DNA of 64,000 nucleotides from Lichenostomus cassidix (Eukaryota; Chordata; Aves; Passeriformes; Meliphagidae). Numbering within the stretch: position 1 is the first letter of the stretch; each line of letters opens with the position of its first letter. The notes below the pieces were generated by a model. The model saw nothing but the letters and a program-made list of their open reading frames with translations. It ran no database searches and had not been told where the DNA came from. Made by a program: the position numbers and the translations under genes. Positions 1 through 10,322 of this stretch are shown in pieces. The stretch spans positions 10,790,293 through 10,854,292 of the forward strand of contig CM039210.1 of NCBI GenBank assembly GCA_008360975.2, in the 5' to 3' direction.

Positions 1-392
1 CTGCTCGCCATTACCAGCTGCCTGAGGCTGACCTGACCCTGTGCCACAACGCCACCTGCAGCCGCTCGGGAGTCATCGCACCTGCCCTGCCCGGCCGGGA
101 GCTCAACAGCGCCCCTGCTGCTTGCAACCGTGATTACACCACACGGGGAAAGGCTCAGCAGCTCACAAGTCATCTGCTATTGGTTTCTGATTCTAGTTGT
201 GGTTGCTATTATTGTTATTGCTTGTTTATAGATACTAGTAAAGAACTGATATTCCTTTTTTCCCATACCTTTGCCTGAAAGCCCTTGATTTTTCAAAATT
301 AAATAATTCGGAGGGAGGGGAAAAATCACATTCTCTGTCCTAAGGGAGGGTTCAACCTCTCTTGGCAGACACCTGTCTTTCAAACCAAGACA
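1..392 (+). mobile_element. ERVL-type LTR, 3' part
   Basis: This is the 3' portion of an LTR in sense orientation, running in from outside the window and ending in CA at 392. Its reverse complement matches the start of the sequences at 23300, 29433 and 38491, which begin TGTCTTGGTTTGAAAGACAG. It abuts a second copy of the same family in the opposite orientation at 393. Confidence 0.8.
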
Positions 393-1465
393 CCCCCCTT
401 TCTCCGAATTATTATAACTTTGAAATTAAGGGACTTTCAGGCAAAGATATGGGAAAAAGAATAACAGTTCTTTACTAGTATGTATAACAAGGCAAACAAA
501 CAACAACAAAGGCAGCAACAACAAACGGAACCAGAAACCCAGTCACAGCCTTCTCTGGGCTGTCACATGCTGTCCCCTTTGGTGCAGTTATGGTCACAGC
601 CGGCAGGGGTGCTGTTGGGCTCCCGGCCAGGCAGGGCAAGTGCAATGATTCCCCTGGGGCTGCAGGGGGTGCTGTGGCACGAATTTCAGCCATCTCTTGC
701 CACGCGGTAAGGGCAGAAGCAGCCGGCAGAAATGGATGGAGAAGGGGCTTCCTTTATGGACTCATGGGGGGGCCGATCCTGGTGCCCCCTCTGGATAGTA
801 AGCTGGGAAGGCAGGGATGAGCAAAGTCCCAGAGTGGTAGATGAGATGTATCAGAAACTTGGCAACTGTAGCTGGAGCTGTGGGGTGTCCCGGCAGGGCA
901 GGGGGTACGAGTTACAATGTAGCAAAGAAAACCTTGGAGCAGTGGTAGAGAAACAGTGGGGGCTTGGCAGTGACTGCCTGGCTCCCAAACACAGCCGGGA
1001 GAGTCCCTTGGAGGAGGAGGGGGCTCAGGGAACCTGGGGTTTCCCCTGAAGCACCCAAGTAGATGGTGAGGGGTCCTTTGTTTGGTGAAGTAGGGTGTTA
1101 ATAAGGTCCCAGTGCAATGGCTGCTCTTACGAGCAGAGGCTCACCCACAGCAGGAGAGAAAGCAGGATGAGGCTGGGCTCCGGCGGCAGCAGCGAATTCT
1201 CCCCCTCCCAGGCAGCAGCTCGATCGTCCTCTTCCGAAGCTGAGAGAGCAAGACAGCTAGCAGTTGCCCCAGCTTCCCTTTTCCCAGCCCAATTCTCGCA
1301 ATATCTCTACTCTTCCCAGAGAAACCCTCATATAAGAGAAGTGCAGCCAGGTGCCCTTCTCCCCTGAGCTTGGCAACTTCTGTTGTCTCTCTTAAGTACC
1401 TGGTCATTATTGTTCATTAGCAACATAATGAGGAAAAGTTCCCTAACCTCCAACCCTGGGGTAAC
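393..1465 (-). mobile_element. ERVL-type LTR, diverged, antisense
   Basis: This is a diverged copy of the same LTR family, antisense to the first. Recognisable blocks include the CCGAATTATT and TTTCAGGCAAAG stretches near 405-450, the TAGTATGTATAA block near 475, a GCTCACCCA block near 1138, and the far end near 1425-1460. It lacks about the first 80 bases of the family at the 392/393 junction. The middle (about 760-1130) matches the family poorly. Confidence 0.6.
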
Positions 1466-1503
1466 TTGAATCTCCTATTGGATGTACCTGTAAGATATCT
1501 TAA

Positions 1504-3902
1504 TGTGTTGGTTTTGCTTGGCCTGGTTTTTGGGGGGGCCAAAAAGATGGCTCATGTGAGAAGTTTCTGGAAGCTTCCACCATGTCCAGTAGAGCCAACC
1601 TCTGATGGCTCTGAAGATGATGGACATGCCGCTGGCCAAGCCTGGGCCAATTAGAGATAGTGGTTATGCCTCTGTGGTAACATATTTAAGAAGAAATCAA
1701 AACAATGTGTGCACATAGTTCTTTTTAGTCAGAGAAGGAGGAGGAGGTGAGAATATGTGAGGGAAAACAGCATGGAGACGCCAAGGTCAGTGGAGAAGGT
1801 GGGGTAGGAGGTGCTCCAGGCGCTTGTCGTGGGTTTGAGACAGGACCCTTGCCAGGAGGACGCACGAAAAAGGGCAAACAGGCTTCAAGCTTAAAGTTGC
1901 AAAAAGTGTTTAATTACCTAACAGAATTGGAGGATAAATGCAAGGCAAAAATATACTTTTCATACATTATTTTGTTCACTCCCCCCTCCCTCTTACGAAC
2001 CTATAGTATTCACCCCCTTTCCTCCTCTACAATCCACAAGCCAGGTGGGGGGGGGGCAGGGTGTGGGGTCTCTTTTCAGTCCACAGAGCAGATTCTCAAA
2101 TTTACTCATCACCACAATTCTTCTACTACAAATACTCTTTATCTCTACTTGTTTCTCTCTCTCTTCAGACAGTTTTCTGCTCTCACCCCCACCCTCTTAA
2201 GAAGCAGTCTCTGCACTCACCCCCCCCTTTTTCCCTCTTTGCAAACTAGCAACACAGACAGGGGGCAGGTTGAGGGGTCTTCTGGTCAGTCCAATCAGGA
2301 AAAGAGGTTCTCTACTTAGCCAGGGGTCCTTCCCACGAGAGACAGTCCTCTAGGAACTTCTTTGGCATGGGTCCAATCTCATGAGCAACATTCCTGCCCG
2401 AATTCTGCTGCAACATGAGTCTTTTGTCCATAAGGTGCTGTGCAGACTCTCCCGAGCTGAGGCCAGGCTGCTTCCATGCCAGGAGCAAGGCCTATCTCTC
2501 TCAGTCAAGGCCTTTTGCAGTTTTAACTCTTAGATGAGACTCCCACTGGTTCACAGTCTTTTCCAGGCATCCACCTCCTCCTCTGGAGAGAGCTGTGGGT
2601 GTATTTCTGCATCCTTATGGACTCCATGGGCTGCAGGAGGAATTTCTGGCTCCCCCATAGCTTCCACCACGGCTAGCAGAAAATTTCAGCTCTGGTGCCG
2701 GAAGCACTGGAGCACCTCTTTCTCCCCCCTTCTTCACTGACCTTGGCACTCTCCATGCTGTTCTCCCTCACATATTTTCACCTGCACCTCCTCCTCCTCC
2801 AACTACAAAGTGAAAGAAGTGCGCGCCTGCTTTGTTTTGACTTTTTCTTAAATATGTTTTCACAGAGGCGTAACCAGCACCTCCAATTGGCCCAAACTTG
2901 GCCAGCAGCATGTCCATCACCTTCAGAGCCATCAGAGATTGGCTCTGCTGGACTTGATGTAAAAACTTCCAGAACTTACACTCAGGACACACAGGAGCCA
3001 TCTTTGTGCCACACCCCACCCCTCAGACACCTCCCTAGGCCTACTAGAACAGCTTCTGAGGGGCCCAAATTTCTCCTAGATGTTAAAAACACTTCGCTGA
3101 TGTTTTGGGCCAATCAAAACCACCACAGCGCTGTAGCTGAGAATCCTCTGCAAGCCGTGGTGAGGACCATGGGGAAGCAAGTTGTCCCCCTGCAGCCCAT
3201 GGGGTACACGGGGGATGCAGAGATCCACTCGCAGCCAGCCCATGGGGAGGTGCCCATGCCGGAGCTGATGGATGCCTGGAGGAGGCTGTGATCTAGCAGG
3301 AGTCCCCATGCAGAGAGAGGCCTTGCTCCCAAGATGGAACAGCCTAGCCTTGGAGGTCTGCATCCCGGTGGACCAGGGACCCCATGCCGTGGCAGTTTGG
3401 GAGGACTGTCTGCCTGTGCGGGCAACTCACATTGCAGCTGTTTTGGAAGAGCAGCTGCTCATGAGATGGATCCACACTGGAGGAGTTCGCAGAGAGCTGC
3501 CTCCCGTGGGAGGGACCCCATGGCAACGCAGAGGAAAGGACTCCTCTCCCTAAGCAGCGGAAGAAGATCTTGGTGATGAACTGACCAAACCCCAATACCC
3601 TGTCGCCCTGTGCTGCTGGTGGGAAGGAGGGAGGGGGGTGAGTGGAGAAACGGTGTCTTTAAGGGCTTTATTTTACTTCTCAGTATCCTCCTCTGACTCT
3701 TGTTAGTAATAAATCACTTTGTAACTTAAGAGGAGCCTGTTTTGTCCTTGGAGGGTTTTTCTCTGGGTTCCTTATCTCAACTCATAACCCTCTTTCTGTG
3801 TTAACTTTTTTCCCTCTCCTCTGTCCAGCTGTGGCAGGGGAGAGAACAAGTGAGTAGATATCATGGGTGCCTGGCATTTGGCCAGTGTTCTAAACCACAA
3901 CA
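1504..3902 (+). mobile_element. Solo LTR (LTR-B), split by a nested LTR
   Basis: An ERVL-like LTR starts TGTGTTGGTTTTGC at 1504 and ends in CA at 3902. The flanks are CTTAA (1499-1503) and CCTAA (3903-3907), a 5 bp duplication with one mismatch, so this is a solo LTR. AATAAA near 3706 sets the plus orientation. It is interrupted by a complete minus-strand LTR of a related family at 1825-3128; without that insertion it is about 1.1 kb. Confidence 0.7.
1825..3128 (-). mobile_element. Solo LTR (LTR-A), nested, 5 bp TSD GCGCT
   Basis: A complete LTR of 1,304 bp. On the minus strand it starts TGTGGTGGTTTTGATTGGCC at 3128 and ends CGACA at 1825. It is flanked by perfect 5 bp duplications GCGCT at 1820-1824 and 3129-3133. 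It lies antisense inside the related LTR at 1504-3902, so the two form long imperfect inverted repeats. Relatives are at 10323-11779 and 19537-21080. Confidence 0.85.
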
Positions 3903-4055
3903 CCTAATTAATCAAACTTGTAAAATTGTAGAAATCTGGTGCCAGCAGTGCCCCATCAACACTGGGACACCTGGAAGCTTCCAAATAAAAGTCTGCTTTT
4001 TTACTTTACTATTCTAACACTGTTGCAAGGTTTTTTTCTTTTGATTATAGGCAAC
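3903..4055 (+). other. Short stretch upstream of ERVL fossil
   Basis: An AT-rich stretch with AATAAA at about 3985. It joins the sequence left of 1504 once the solo LTR is ignored and may be the end of an older LTR. No coding homology was recognised. Confidence 0.3.
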
Positions 4056-4177
4056 GAGGGGAGTTCTGGTCTGGCATCTCAAAGATCAGACAGTGAATAC
4101 TCTGACCAGGAACAGGAATAGATGGTCCCTGCCTTTGGCCAGGAGGAGGAAGGGGATGATACTGGACTGTGTGGATT
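4056..4177 (+). pseudogene. Old ERVL: gag end, in-frame UAG, pol start
   Basis: The tail of an ERVL-type gag ends at a TAG (4119-4121). The same frame continues into the start of pol. The residues after the stop line up with those after the gag stop of the young ERVL copy at 27476: both contain a Pro-Ala pair, then Gln, then an acidic run leading to a Trp-rich segment. This begins a plus-strand ERVL fossil running, with interruptions, to 12107. A solo LTR interrupts it at 4178. Confidence 0.6.
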
Positions 4178-4517
4178 TGTTGCTGTTAAGTCGGACACGA
4201 CACTCATGTATAGACAACACAACTCAGTCCATGGAGGAAAAAGAGCTGATCTTTATAACTACAGAGCTTCTTTTATACTATTTCACAGCATGCACGTTAT
4301 GTGTTCATTGGCTCCTAACTTACTACATTTCAAACTCATTGGCTACCTATAGTTAGAATGCTATCTTTGCAACAACAACCTCCTTCCCACAGGTGCAGGT
4401 TTCTTCTGGGTTGTTTTTATTTCTTGTTTGTGTTGACACCAAGATTCTCACGGGTATGAACGGATTGTGTCTGTTCAGTCTCTGTGAATTGAGGCAGGCT
4501 AGGTGTCAGTTCCCACA
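4178..4517 (-). mobile_element. Solo LTR, alpharetrovirus/ERVK-like
   Basis: This 340 bp LTR reads TGTGGGAACTGAC to CAGCAACA on the minus strand. On that strand it has a TATA-like AGTATAAAAGAAGC near 4275 and AATAAA near 4413. It is flanked by TGGATT (4172-4177) and TGGGTT (4518-4523), a 6 bp duplication with one mismatch. It splits the ERVL fossil at the gag/protease junction. Confidence 0.75.
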
Positions 4518-4667
4518 TGGGTTCAATGGCCTGGCACAGCAGACTCACAGAAGTGTAGAGCTTTAGTGGGCACTGGTGCACTGTGCACACTGATGCCATC
4601 AAGGCACTGGAATGCAGAACCCACATGGATCTCTGGACTGACAGGGGAATGCCAGGAGTTGTCTGTA
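4518..4667 (+). pseudogene. Old ERVL protease fragment
   Basis: The translation aligns with the N-terminal protease region of the young ERVL pol (reverse strand near 27200-27420). It keeps the WPG motif and the run ALVGTGALCTLMPS. The catalytic D-T-G triplet reads G-T-G here, so the active Asp is lost. It is truncated at 4667 by a solo LTR. Confidence 0.75.
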
Positions 4668-5136
4668 TGTCCTAGGTTGCAATATAGGTGTATTTATCAT
4701 TCCATTGCCACAAGCTGTGGGGCACTGGTTGTTATCTCCTGCTATGCCTCACCTCTGATAACGGGTGATGGGCCATCAAGAACCCACCGCATGACTCATG
4801 GACTTATCCTATTGTGAGATGCTACGCTCAGGAGGGAGCCAAGCATTCCCACCTGAATATAACCTGGGCTCTTGAATGGTACAAGCAGCCCTGTCTACTG
4901 GATTCCCAGAGGACAAGAGCTACCACTGGACCTTCAGGTGGAGACCAGACCTTCCACAGGATCACCACCTCAACATAACTACTTGGACTGCTACCACCAT
5001 CCGGACTAACAGGGTGTCAGGTTGTATCTGACTTTGTCAGCGTTTTTTCTTGTATTATTGCACTTATTTTTAGTTTTCCTGTTAAATTATAATCCTGACT
5101 TGCAATCTCCCACTGGTTTGTTTTCAAACTAATACG
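4668..5136 (+). mobile_element. Solo LTR with 5 bp TSD
   Basis: This 469 bp insertion starts TGTCCTAGGTTGCAATATAG and ends at 5136 (CG where CA is expected). It is flanked by CTGTA (4663-4667) and CTATA (5137-5141), a 5 bp duplication with one mismatch. It interrupts the ERVL protease coding region. Strand is tentative. Confidence 0.65.
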
Positions 5137-5345
5137 CTATATTAGAGGGTGAGGTGAGTTTAACAGGAGACAAATTGGAAAAACACCCCACTGTGACTGA
5201 ACCAGAGACCCCTTGTATCTTTGGCATTGACTACCTCAGGAAAGGGTACTTCAAGGATCCAAAGAGGTATTGACAGGCTTTTGGTGTAGGCACTGGGAAT
5301 ACAGAGAAAATCAAACAGTTACCCACCCTGCCTGGCCTCTCAGAA
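5137..5345 (+). pseudogene. Old ERVL protease C-terminus/RT linker
   Basis: This continues the ERVL reading after the solo LTR. It contains recognisable counterparts of the GIDFLRNGYF and LPGLSE segments of the young copy, with several stops. The next insertion follows directly at 5346. Confidence 0.7.
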
Positions 5346-5873
5346 TGTTGCCTTTTTGCCGGTCTTAGAATTATGAGCCAGACACAGTTAAGGAATAAAA
5401 GGGTTTTATACCTCAGTATTTTAATAGGATCCTAGGTGCACAACTCTTCAAGGTGGAACGTGCTGAGATGCACACACTGTAAAATGCGTATGCAATTTTA
5501 TAGACCTTGCAAATTAGCATATCTGACAAGGATCCCCTAATAAGAAGCTTAATAAAATGGCATGATCCCCCCTACTCTGAAGAATTCCCTCCCCTCCCTC
5601 CCCACAGATAAGGCTTGAGCCCAGTTTACAAAATATGTTCCAGAGAGAAGGTTTCAATTAAGGTTGAAGCCTAGGTTCTTCTGATAGTGTAGGGCTTTTT
5701 GGCCTCCTACTGAGAATGTTTGGTCTTCCTGCCTAGCAGAACCCGGGAACTAAGCTAGAATATTAGACTACAAAAATTACACATATGTAGGTAAAGGATA
5801 CAGAGAATATATAAAAGGTATAAAAAAGATAAAAAGATATATAAAAAGAAAAGGCAAAAATCATCAGGCATCA
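5346..5873 (-). mobile_element. Solo LTR, TGTTGCC...GGCATCA family
   Basis: This 528 bp LTR has inverted termini (TG[T/A]TGCC and GGCATCA) and is flanked by AGAA at 5342-5345 and 5874-5877. Copies of the family are at 40215-40705 and 63784-64000. Minus orientation is inferred from an ATTAAA signal followed by a GT-rich tract on that strand and is not certain. Confidence 0.65.
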
Positions 5874-6265
5874 AGAAGATCCCGTCATTGTGGGATTGCT
5901 GCAAGTTGAAGACCAACAAGTGCCAATTGAGACCAGGACAGTTGCACCAGCGGCAATATCGCACCAACCAAGAATCTGTAACTCCCATCCATGAACTAAT
6001 TCGTTGACTGGAGAGCCAAGGAGAGATCAGCAGGACTCATTCACCCTTTAACAGCCCCATGTGGCCAGTACAAAAGTCTAATGGGGAATGGAGGCTGGCC
6101 GTAGACTACTGTGGCCTGAATGAAGTCACACCGCCTCTCAGTGCTGCTGTATTGGATATGTTGGAACTTCAATATGAACTGAAGTCAAAGGCAGCCCAGT
6201 GGTGCCACAATTGATATCACTAATGCATTTTTCTCAATCCAGAGAAGCAGAGTGAAGGTCACAGT
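5874..6265 (+). pseudogene. Old ERVL reverse transcriptase, N-terminal part
   Basis: Broken-frame translation matches the fingers/palm start of the young ERVL RT: counterparts of the segments LLKVEDQKVP, SFNSPIWPV, YRALNEVTPP and IANAFFSI. Many stops. The part between here and the YIDD motif (near 8560) is missing or displaced by the ERV1 insertion. Confidence 0.75.
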
Positions 6266-6293
6266 TTGCTTCCATGCAGAAGGGTATGCAATT

Positions 6294-6455
6294 GTGTATC
6301 GGGTTTGCATGGCCTGGTTTTCATAGTGGAGAGGCAACAGGGGTGGCTTCTGTGAGAAGCTGCAAGAAGCAAAGATGGATGTGCAACTGGCCAAGGCTGG
6401 GCCAATCGGCCAGTTGTGCCTATTATTGCTAAGGGGTCTCCCCTGTCCAGAGGGT
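6294..6455 (+). mobile_element. Fragment of ERVL-like LTR, 5' end
   Basis: The sequence GTTTGCATGGCCTGG and the following CTGTGAGAAGCTGC and GCCAAGGCTGGGCCAATC blocks resemble the start of the LTR at 1504. Only about 160 bp is present. Confidence 0.5.
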
Positions 6456-6483
6456 TTAACCCTCCAGCCCAGTAAGCAGCACA

Positions 6484-7300
6484 CTAAGTTAAAGACCATG
6501 GGGCCCAGAGATCACCTGTTGTTAAGAAAACTCCATGGCCCCAGTAACCCTTGGCCTCCCTTTCACTCAACTGAATTTGGTCACCCCCAGTTAAAGAAAC
6601 ATGCCACACATATTCTGTTTCAGATTTTTTGATAAGAAGCCCATTTTCCCTTTTTAACTTTGCTAGTTCAGTGGCAGAATAGGGTGTTTCCTTGGTGGTT
6701 ATGTGGGGGTCTGTATCTTCATCATTAAGGTAAGAAAATTCAGTTTTGATTAAGGGTCTTAAATAAGGGGGATTTTCATCAAGTTTTCTCATTTGTTCCA
6801 ATTCCTTTTGTGGATACATCGGGTTAATTGATCCTGTTGATACTATATCCTGTGAACTAGTGTTCTGTGAATTAATAAGATTTACCTCAAGAGCAACCCT
6901 TAATGAATGGATTTCTTCTTCCTTGCGCTCTAATTCCTTTTCCAGATTGGAAATTGTTGTTTGGTGACAGCGCACCAGGTTTTCTAAGGATTCTATGATC
7001 TTTTCTTCATTACTACGCAGCCTAAGACGATCTTTAATGGCTGCGACCAAGCTGGCACCCAAACCAGAGCAAACTAGTGTCCTGCTTTTTCCTGGTAGTA
7101 AAAACTTAACCTTAGCCTCTTTCTGTAGTAAAGAAATCCGGTCTACTATACTCTGCAAATTTTCCCAATTCTCTCGAGCCCAATCTTCCCCAATAGGAGA
7201 GGGTCAAGCACCATATTTAGCCAAAAATGCAAAAAACAAATCCCTAACATTAACTAACTGAGAATCTCTATTCTCCTGTTTTTCAGTCATTATTTTCCCT
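6484..7300 (-). pseudogene. ERV1-like gag fragment
   Basis: An open frame of 224 codons (7158 to 6484) begins with a basic region and continues through a strongly charged helical stretch (about residues 55-75, rich in Glu/Lys, probably coiled coil) to a C-terminal segment with GYWGHG. Its position, minus strand and just downstream of an LTR and leader, supports a gag N-terminal product of a gammaretrovirus-like (ERV1) element. The 3' side is truncated near 6460 and no pol follows. The exact family is not identified. Confidence 0.55.
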
Positions 7301-7342
7301 ATCCAGGCTCAGAAACAAAACAACAACAAAAACAACAACCAA

Positions 7343-7530
7343 AACAACTCAAATTCACTTGAGAAACATTTTCTCTATCCTGACTCAGGAATAAAACAAT
7401 TTCAGAAACAATAAAACAACAAAAAACAGCTCAAATTCACTTGAGAAACATTTTCTCTATCCTGACTCAGAAACAAAACAACTTCAAAACAATACAACAA
7501 AAAACAGCTCAAATTCACTTGAGAAAGTTA
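7343..7530 (-). repeat. About 80 bp tandem repeat in ERV1 leader
   Basis: The block CTCAAATTCACTTGAGAAA recurs at about 7350, 7431 and 7509 (spacing 81 and 78 bp). In between are A-rich arrays and CTGACTCAG. It lies in the untranslated leader between the LTR at 7707 and the gag fragment. Confidence 0.75.
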
Positions 7531-7706
7531 GATACTTGCCAATGGCCACTCTTACCCTTTCTCAGGTGTCACTAAAATGAAAATTTAACTTCCCTTTTTC
7601 GCACTCTAAGTTCTGATAGCCAGAATCCCAAGAAATTCCTCAAAAAATGAGTTTGGAGGACTTTTACCCCTGTCTCCATCAGGATCCTGTCCGTGATGCC
7701 AATTTA

Positions 7707-8488
7707 TGTCATGGTCCACTTATAAGCGGACGCATGATGGTTCGTACCAGCTATGATCTCAGAGTGCAAAAAGAAAATGAAGCACAAATAATTCAACAAG
7801 TCAAGGGAGTTAAATTTCAATCCAAAGAGGAACTTTATTAATTTAGCCCGTAAAGCGGCCTGCGAGAGAGAGAGAGAGAGAAAATTGGGGAAAGATAGGG
7901 AGAAAAGGGAAGAAAAGGGGTCTATAGCTACCACCATGGGTCCACAGACGTCCAGCGTCTCTGGGGGCCCTGTCCAGAAGGCATTCCTCTGCCTCTGCGT
8001 CAATCAATGTGATCTCACGATGGGGAAGATCTTCAGAATTCAGTCATTCTAGAGCTGTCTTTTATGCTAGTCCATACACATGGTCCATCCTTGCGACCCG
8101 CCTTTGCTCCCCCTTAATTCTTGTGGAGATATACCAAACTCCACTTGGCAGGCTACACATGCCAAGAGAGGAGTGTCCGAGGCATGGTCGGCTTTGGAGG
8201 CAGGTTTTCTCACAATAGTGAATAGCAGGGCTTTTATGGGTTGGTGGTCCCGTTTTTCATCACAGATTTTTCACGATAATGGGTGTCAGGGCAACAGGTG
8301 TAAAGCCTTCGTTACATACCAGCTTTGGCAGGTACAAGGCCTTTGTTCTGTACCAGCTTAGGCAGATACACAGCACTTGCTCTGTACCAGCTTTGGGAGG
8401 TACAAAGCATTCCCTGCATAAGTCCTGCACCTGTAGTTTCTGATGAGAAATGTTGAGACAGAACTCGATTCTTTGATTGACCCTTACA
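7707..8488 (-). mobile_element. ERV1-like 5' LTR (LTR-C)
   Basis: This 782 bp LTR reads TGTAAGGGTCAATC to CATGACA on the minus strand, with AATAAA near 7838 on that strand. A TGG-starting, PBS-like sequence follows at about 7690-7702, then a leader and gag fragment, so it is a 5' LTR. A near relative sits alone at 34991-35793. No clear TSD is visible here because the other end is truncated. Confidence 0.7.
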
Positions 8489-9084
8489 GGAACACAGCCC
8501 CACCATCTGCCATGGACTGATCCAGACTGCACTGGAACAGGGTGGAGCTCCATAACACCTGAAATATATTGATGATATCATACTGTGGGGCAATACAGCA
8601 GAAGATGTTTTGGAGAAAGGGAAGAAAATATAAATTCTTCTGAAAGCTGGTTTTGCCATAAAACAAAGTAAGGTAAAGGGATCTGCACAGGAGATTCGGT
8701 TCTTGGGAATAAAATGGCAGGATGGAACCATCATGTGCCTATGGAGGTGGTTAACATACTAGCAACTATGTCTTCACCAGCTAATAAGAAGGAAACACAA
8801 GCTTTCCTAGGCCTTGTGGGGTTCTGGAGAATGCACATTCTGGGTTATAGCAAGAAGAGGAACCATTTTGAGTGGGGGCTTGAGCAAAAATCGGCCTTTG
8901 AGCAGATCAAACAGGAAATAGCTCATGTGGTAGTGCTTGTGCCTGTTCAGACAGGACCAGATGTACAAAGCATACTCTACACTGCAGCTGGAGAACTTGG
9001 TCTCACCTGGAGCCTCTGGCAAAGGACATCAGGAGAAATCTGAGGTTGACCATTAGGGTTTTGGAGCCGGGGTTATCAAGGATC
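8489..9084 (+). pseudogene. Old ERVL RT palm, thumb and connection
   Basis: The translation keeps YIDDIILWG (the RT active-site motif), then counterparts of GFAIK, FLGIKWQDG, KKETQAFLG and FGFWRMHI. There are stops and frame changes throughout. It resumes the ERVL fossil directly after the ERV1 LTR. Confidence 0.85.
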
Positions 9085-9262
9085 ACAAGTCAATGTATAC
9101 TGTATATATGTATATATGTATACATGTATATATATGTGTATATATATGTGTATATATATGTATATATATATAAATATATGTGTATATATATGTATATATA
9201 TATAAGTATATGTGTATATATATGTATATATTTGTATACTTACATGCATACTTATATACTCC
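9085..9262. repeat. TA/TG-rich microsatellite in pol
   Basis: About 170 bp of alternating TATATG/TATATA units. It expanded at the point where the ERVL pol should read a Tyr-Thr-Pro coding stretch, which resumes at about 9257. The long open frames across it come from its composition. Confidence 0.9.
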
Positions 9263-10040
9263 AGCTGAAAAGGATTTATTAGCAGCCTATTAGGGCCTTT
9301 GAGCCTCCTCAGAAGTTGTTGGGACAGAAATGTGTCTCCTCTTGGCACTGTGATTGCCCGAGCTACACTGGATGTTCAAAGGAAACATCCCCTCGACACA
9401 TCACGCAACCAGCACTACATGGAGTAAATGGGTAGCATTAATCATACAATGAGCTTGACTGGGGAAAACCAATTGCCCAGGAATTCTGGAAGAGATTATA
9501 GACTGGACAGAAGGCAGAGATTTTGGAGCGTTGTCTGAGAAGATGACACATACTCGAAACACACCTACCATATAATGAGTTATCAGAAGACAAAAGAGGC
9601 TTTGCTCTATTTTCTGATGTATCCTGCCATGTGGTCGGAAACCATTGGAGGTGGAAAGCTGCTAAGTGGAGTCCCACACCATGAGTCATTGAGGCCACTG
9701 AAGAAGGTGACAAGTCAAGTCAGTTTGCAGAAGTGAAAGCCATCCAACCAGCCCTAGAGATTGTGGAATGAGGAAAATGGCTTATACTCTATACTGACTC
9801 CTGGATGGGGGCTAATGCCCTGTAGGGGTGGCTGCAGCAATGAAAGAAGAGCAATTGGCACTGCACATGTAAACCCATCTGGGCTGCTGCGCTGAGGCAA
9901 GACATCACAGCACGGGTAGAAAACATGACTCTGATGGTACGTCATGTAGATGCTCATGTGCCCAAAAGTTGTGCCGCTGAAGAACATTGAAACAATGAAC
10001 AGTTAGATAAGGCTACCAAAATTGGAATAGCTCAAATAGA
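9263..10040 (+). pseudogene. Old ERVL RNase H and linker
   Basis: Broken-frame counterparts of the young copy are seen in order: the STHHAT linker, PGILEEIIDW, the RNase H start near 9605 and the YTDSWM-type segment near 9790. Multiple stops and frameshifts. Confidence 0.7.
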
Positions 10041-10322
10041 CAGACTAGGAGAGGAGGGGTGAGCTATTTGTAGCCTGATGGGCCCATGAAACATCGGGAT
10101 ATCTAGGGAGAGATGCAACACACAAATGGGCTTGTGATTGAGGGGTGGACCTTACCATGGAGGCCATCACACAGATTATTCACATCACACAGGTTACTCA
10201 CACATGTGAAACGTGCTGCTATCAAGCCAGCCATGCGAGTAAAATCTCCCTGTAATAGAGGGGGGTGGCTGAGTTTCTGATATGGTGAGGCCTGGCAAAT
10301 TGACTAGGTTGCACCACTGCCA
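10041..10322 (+). pseudogene. Old ERVL integrase zinc domain
   Basis: It contains the remnant of the integrase HHCC domain (WAHETSGYLGRDATHKWA and HTCETC) and the start of the catalytic core (GEAWQID, first Asp). Interrupted by stops and then by LTR-A at about 10323. Confidence 0.7.

Noticed and set aside
1747..2319. 190-codon plus-strand frame
   Set aside because: Crosses the border of two LTRs and has no family likeness.
9046..9348. Tyr/Ile-rich open frames on both strands
   Set aside because: Product of the TA/TG microsatellite.
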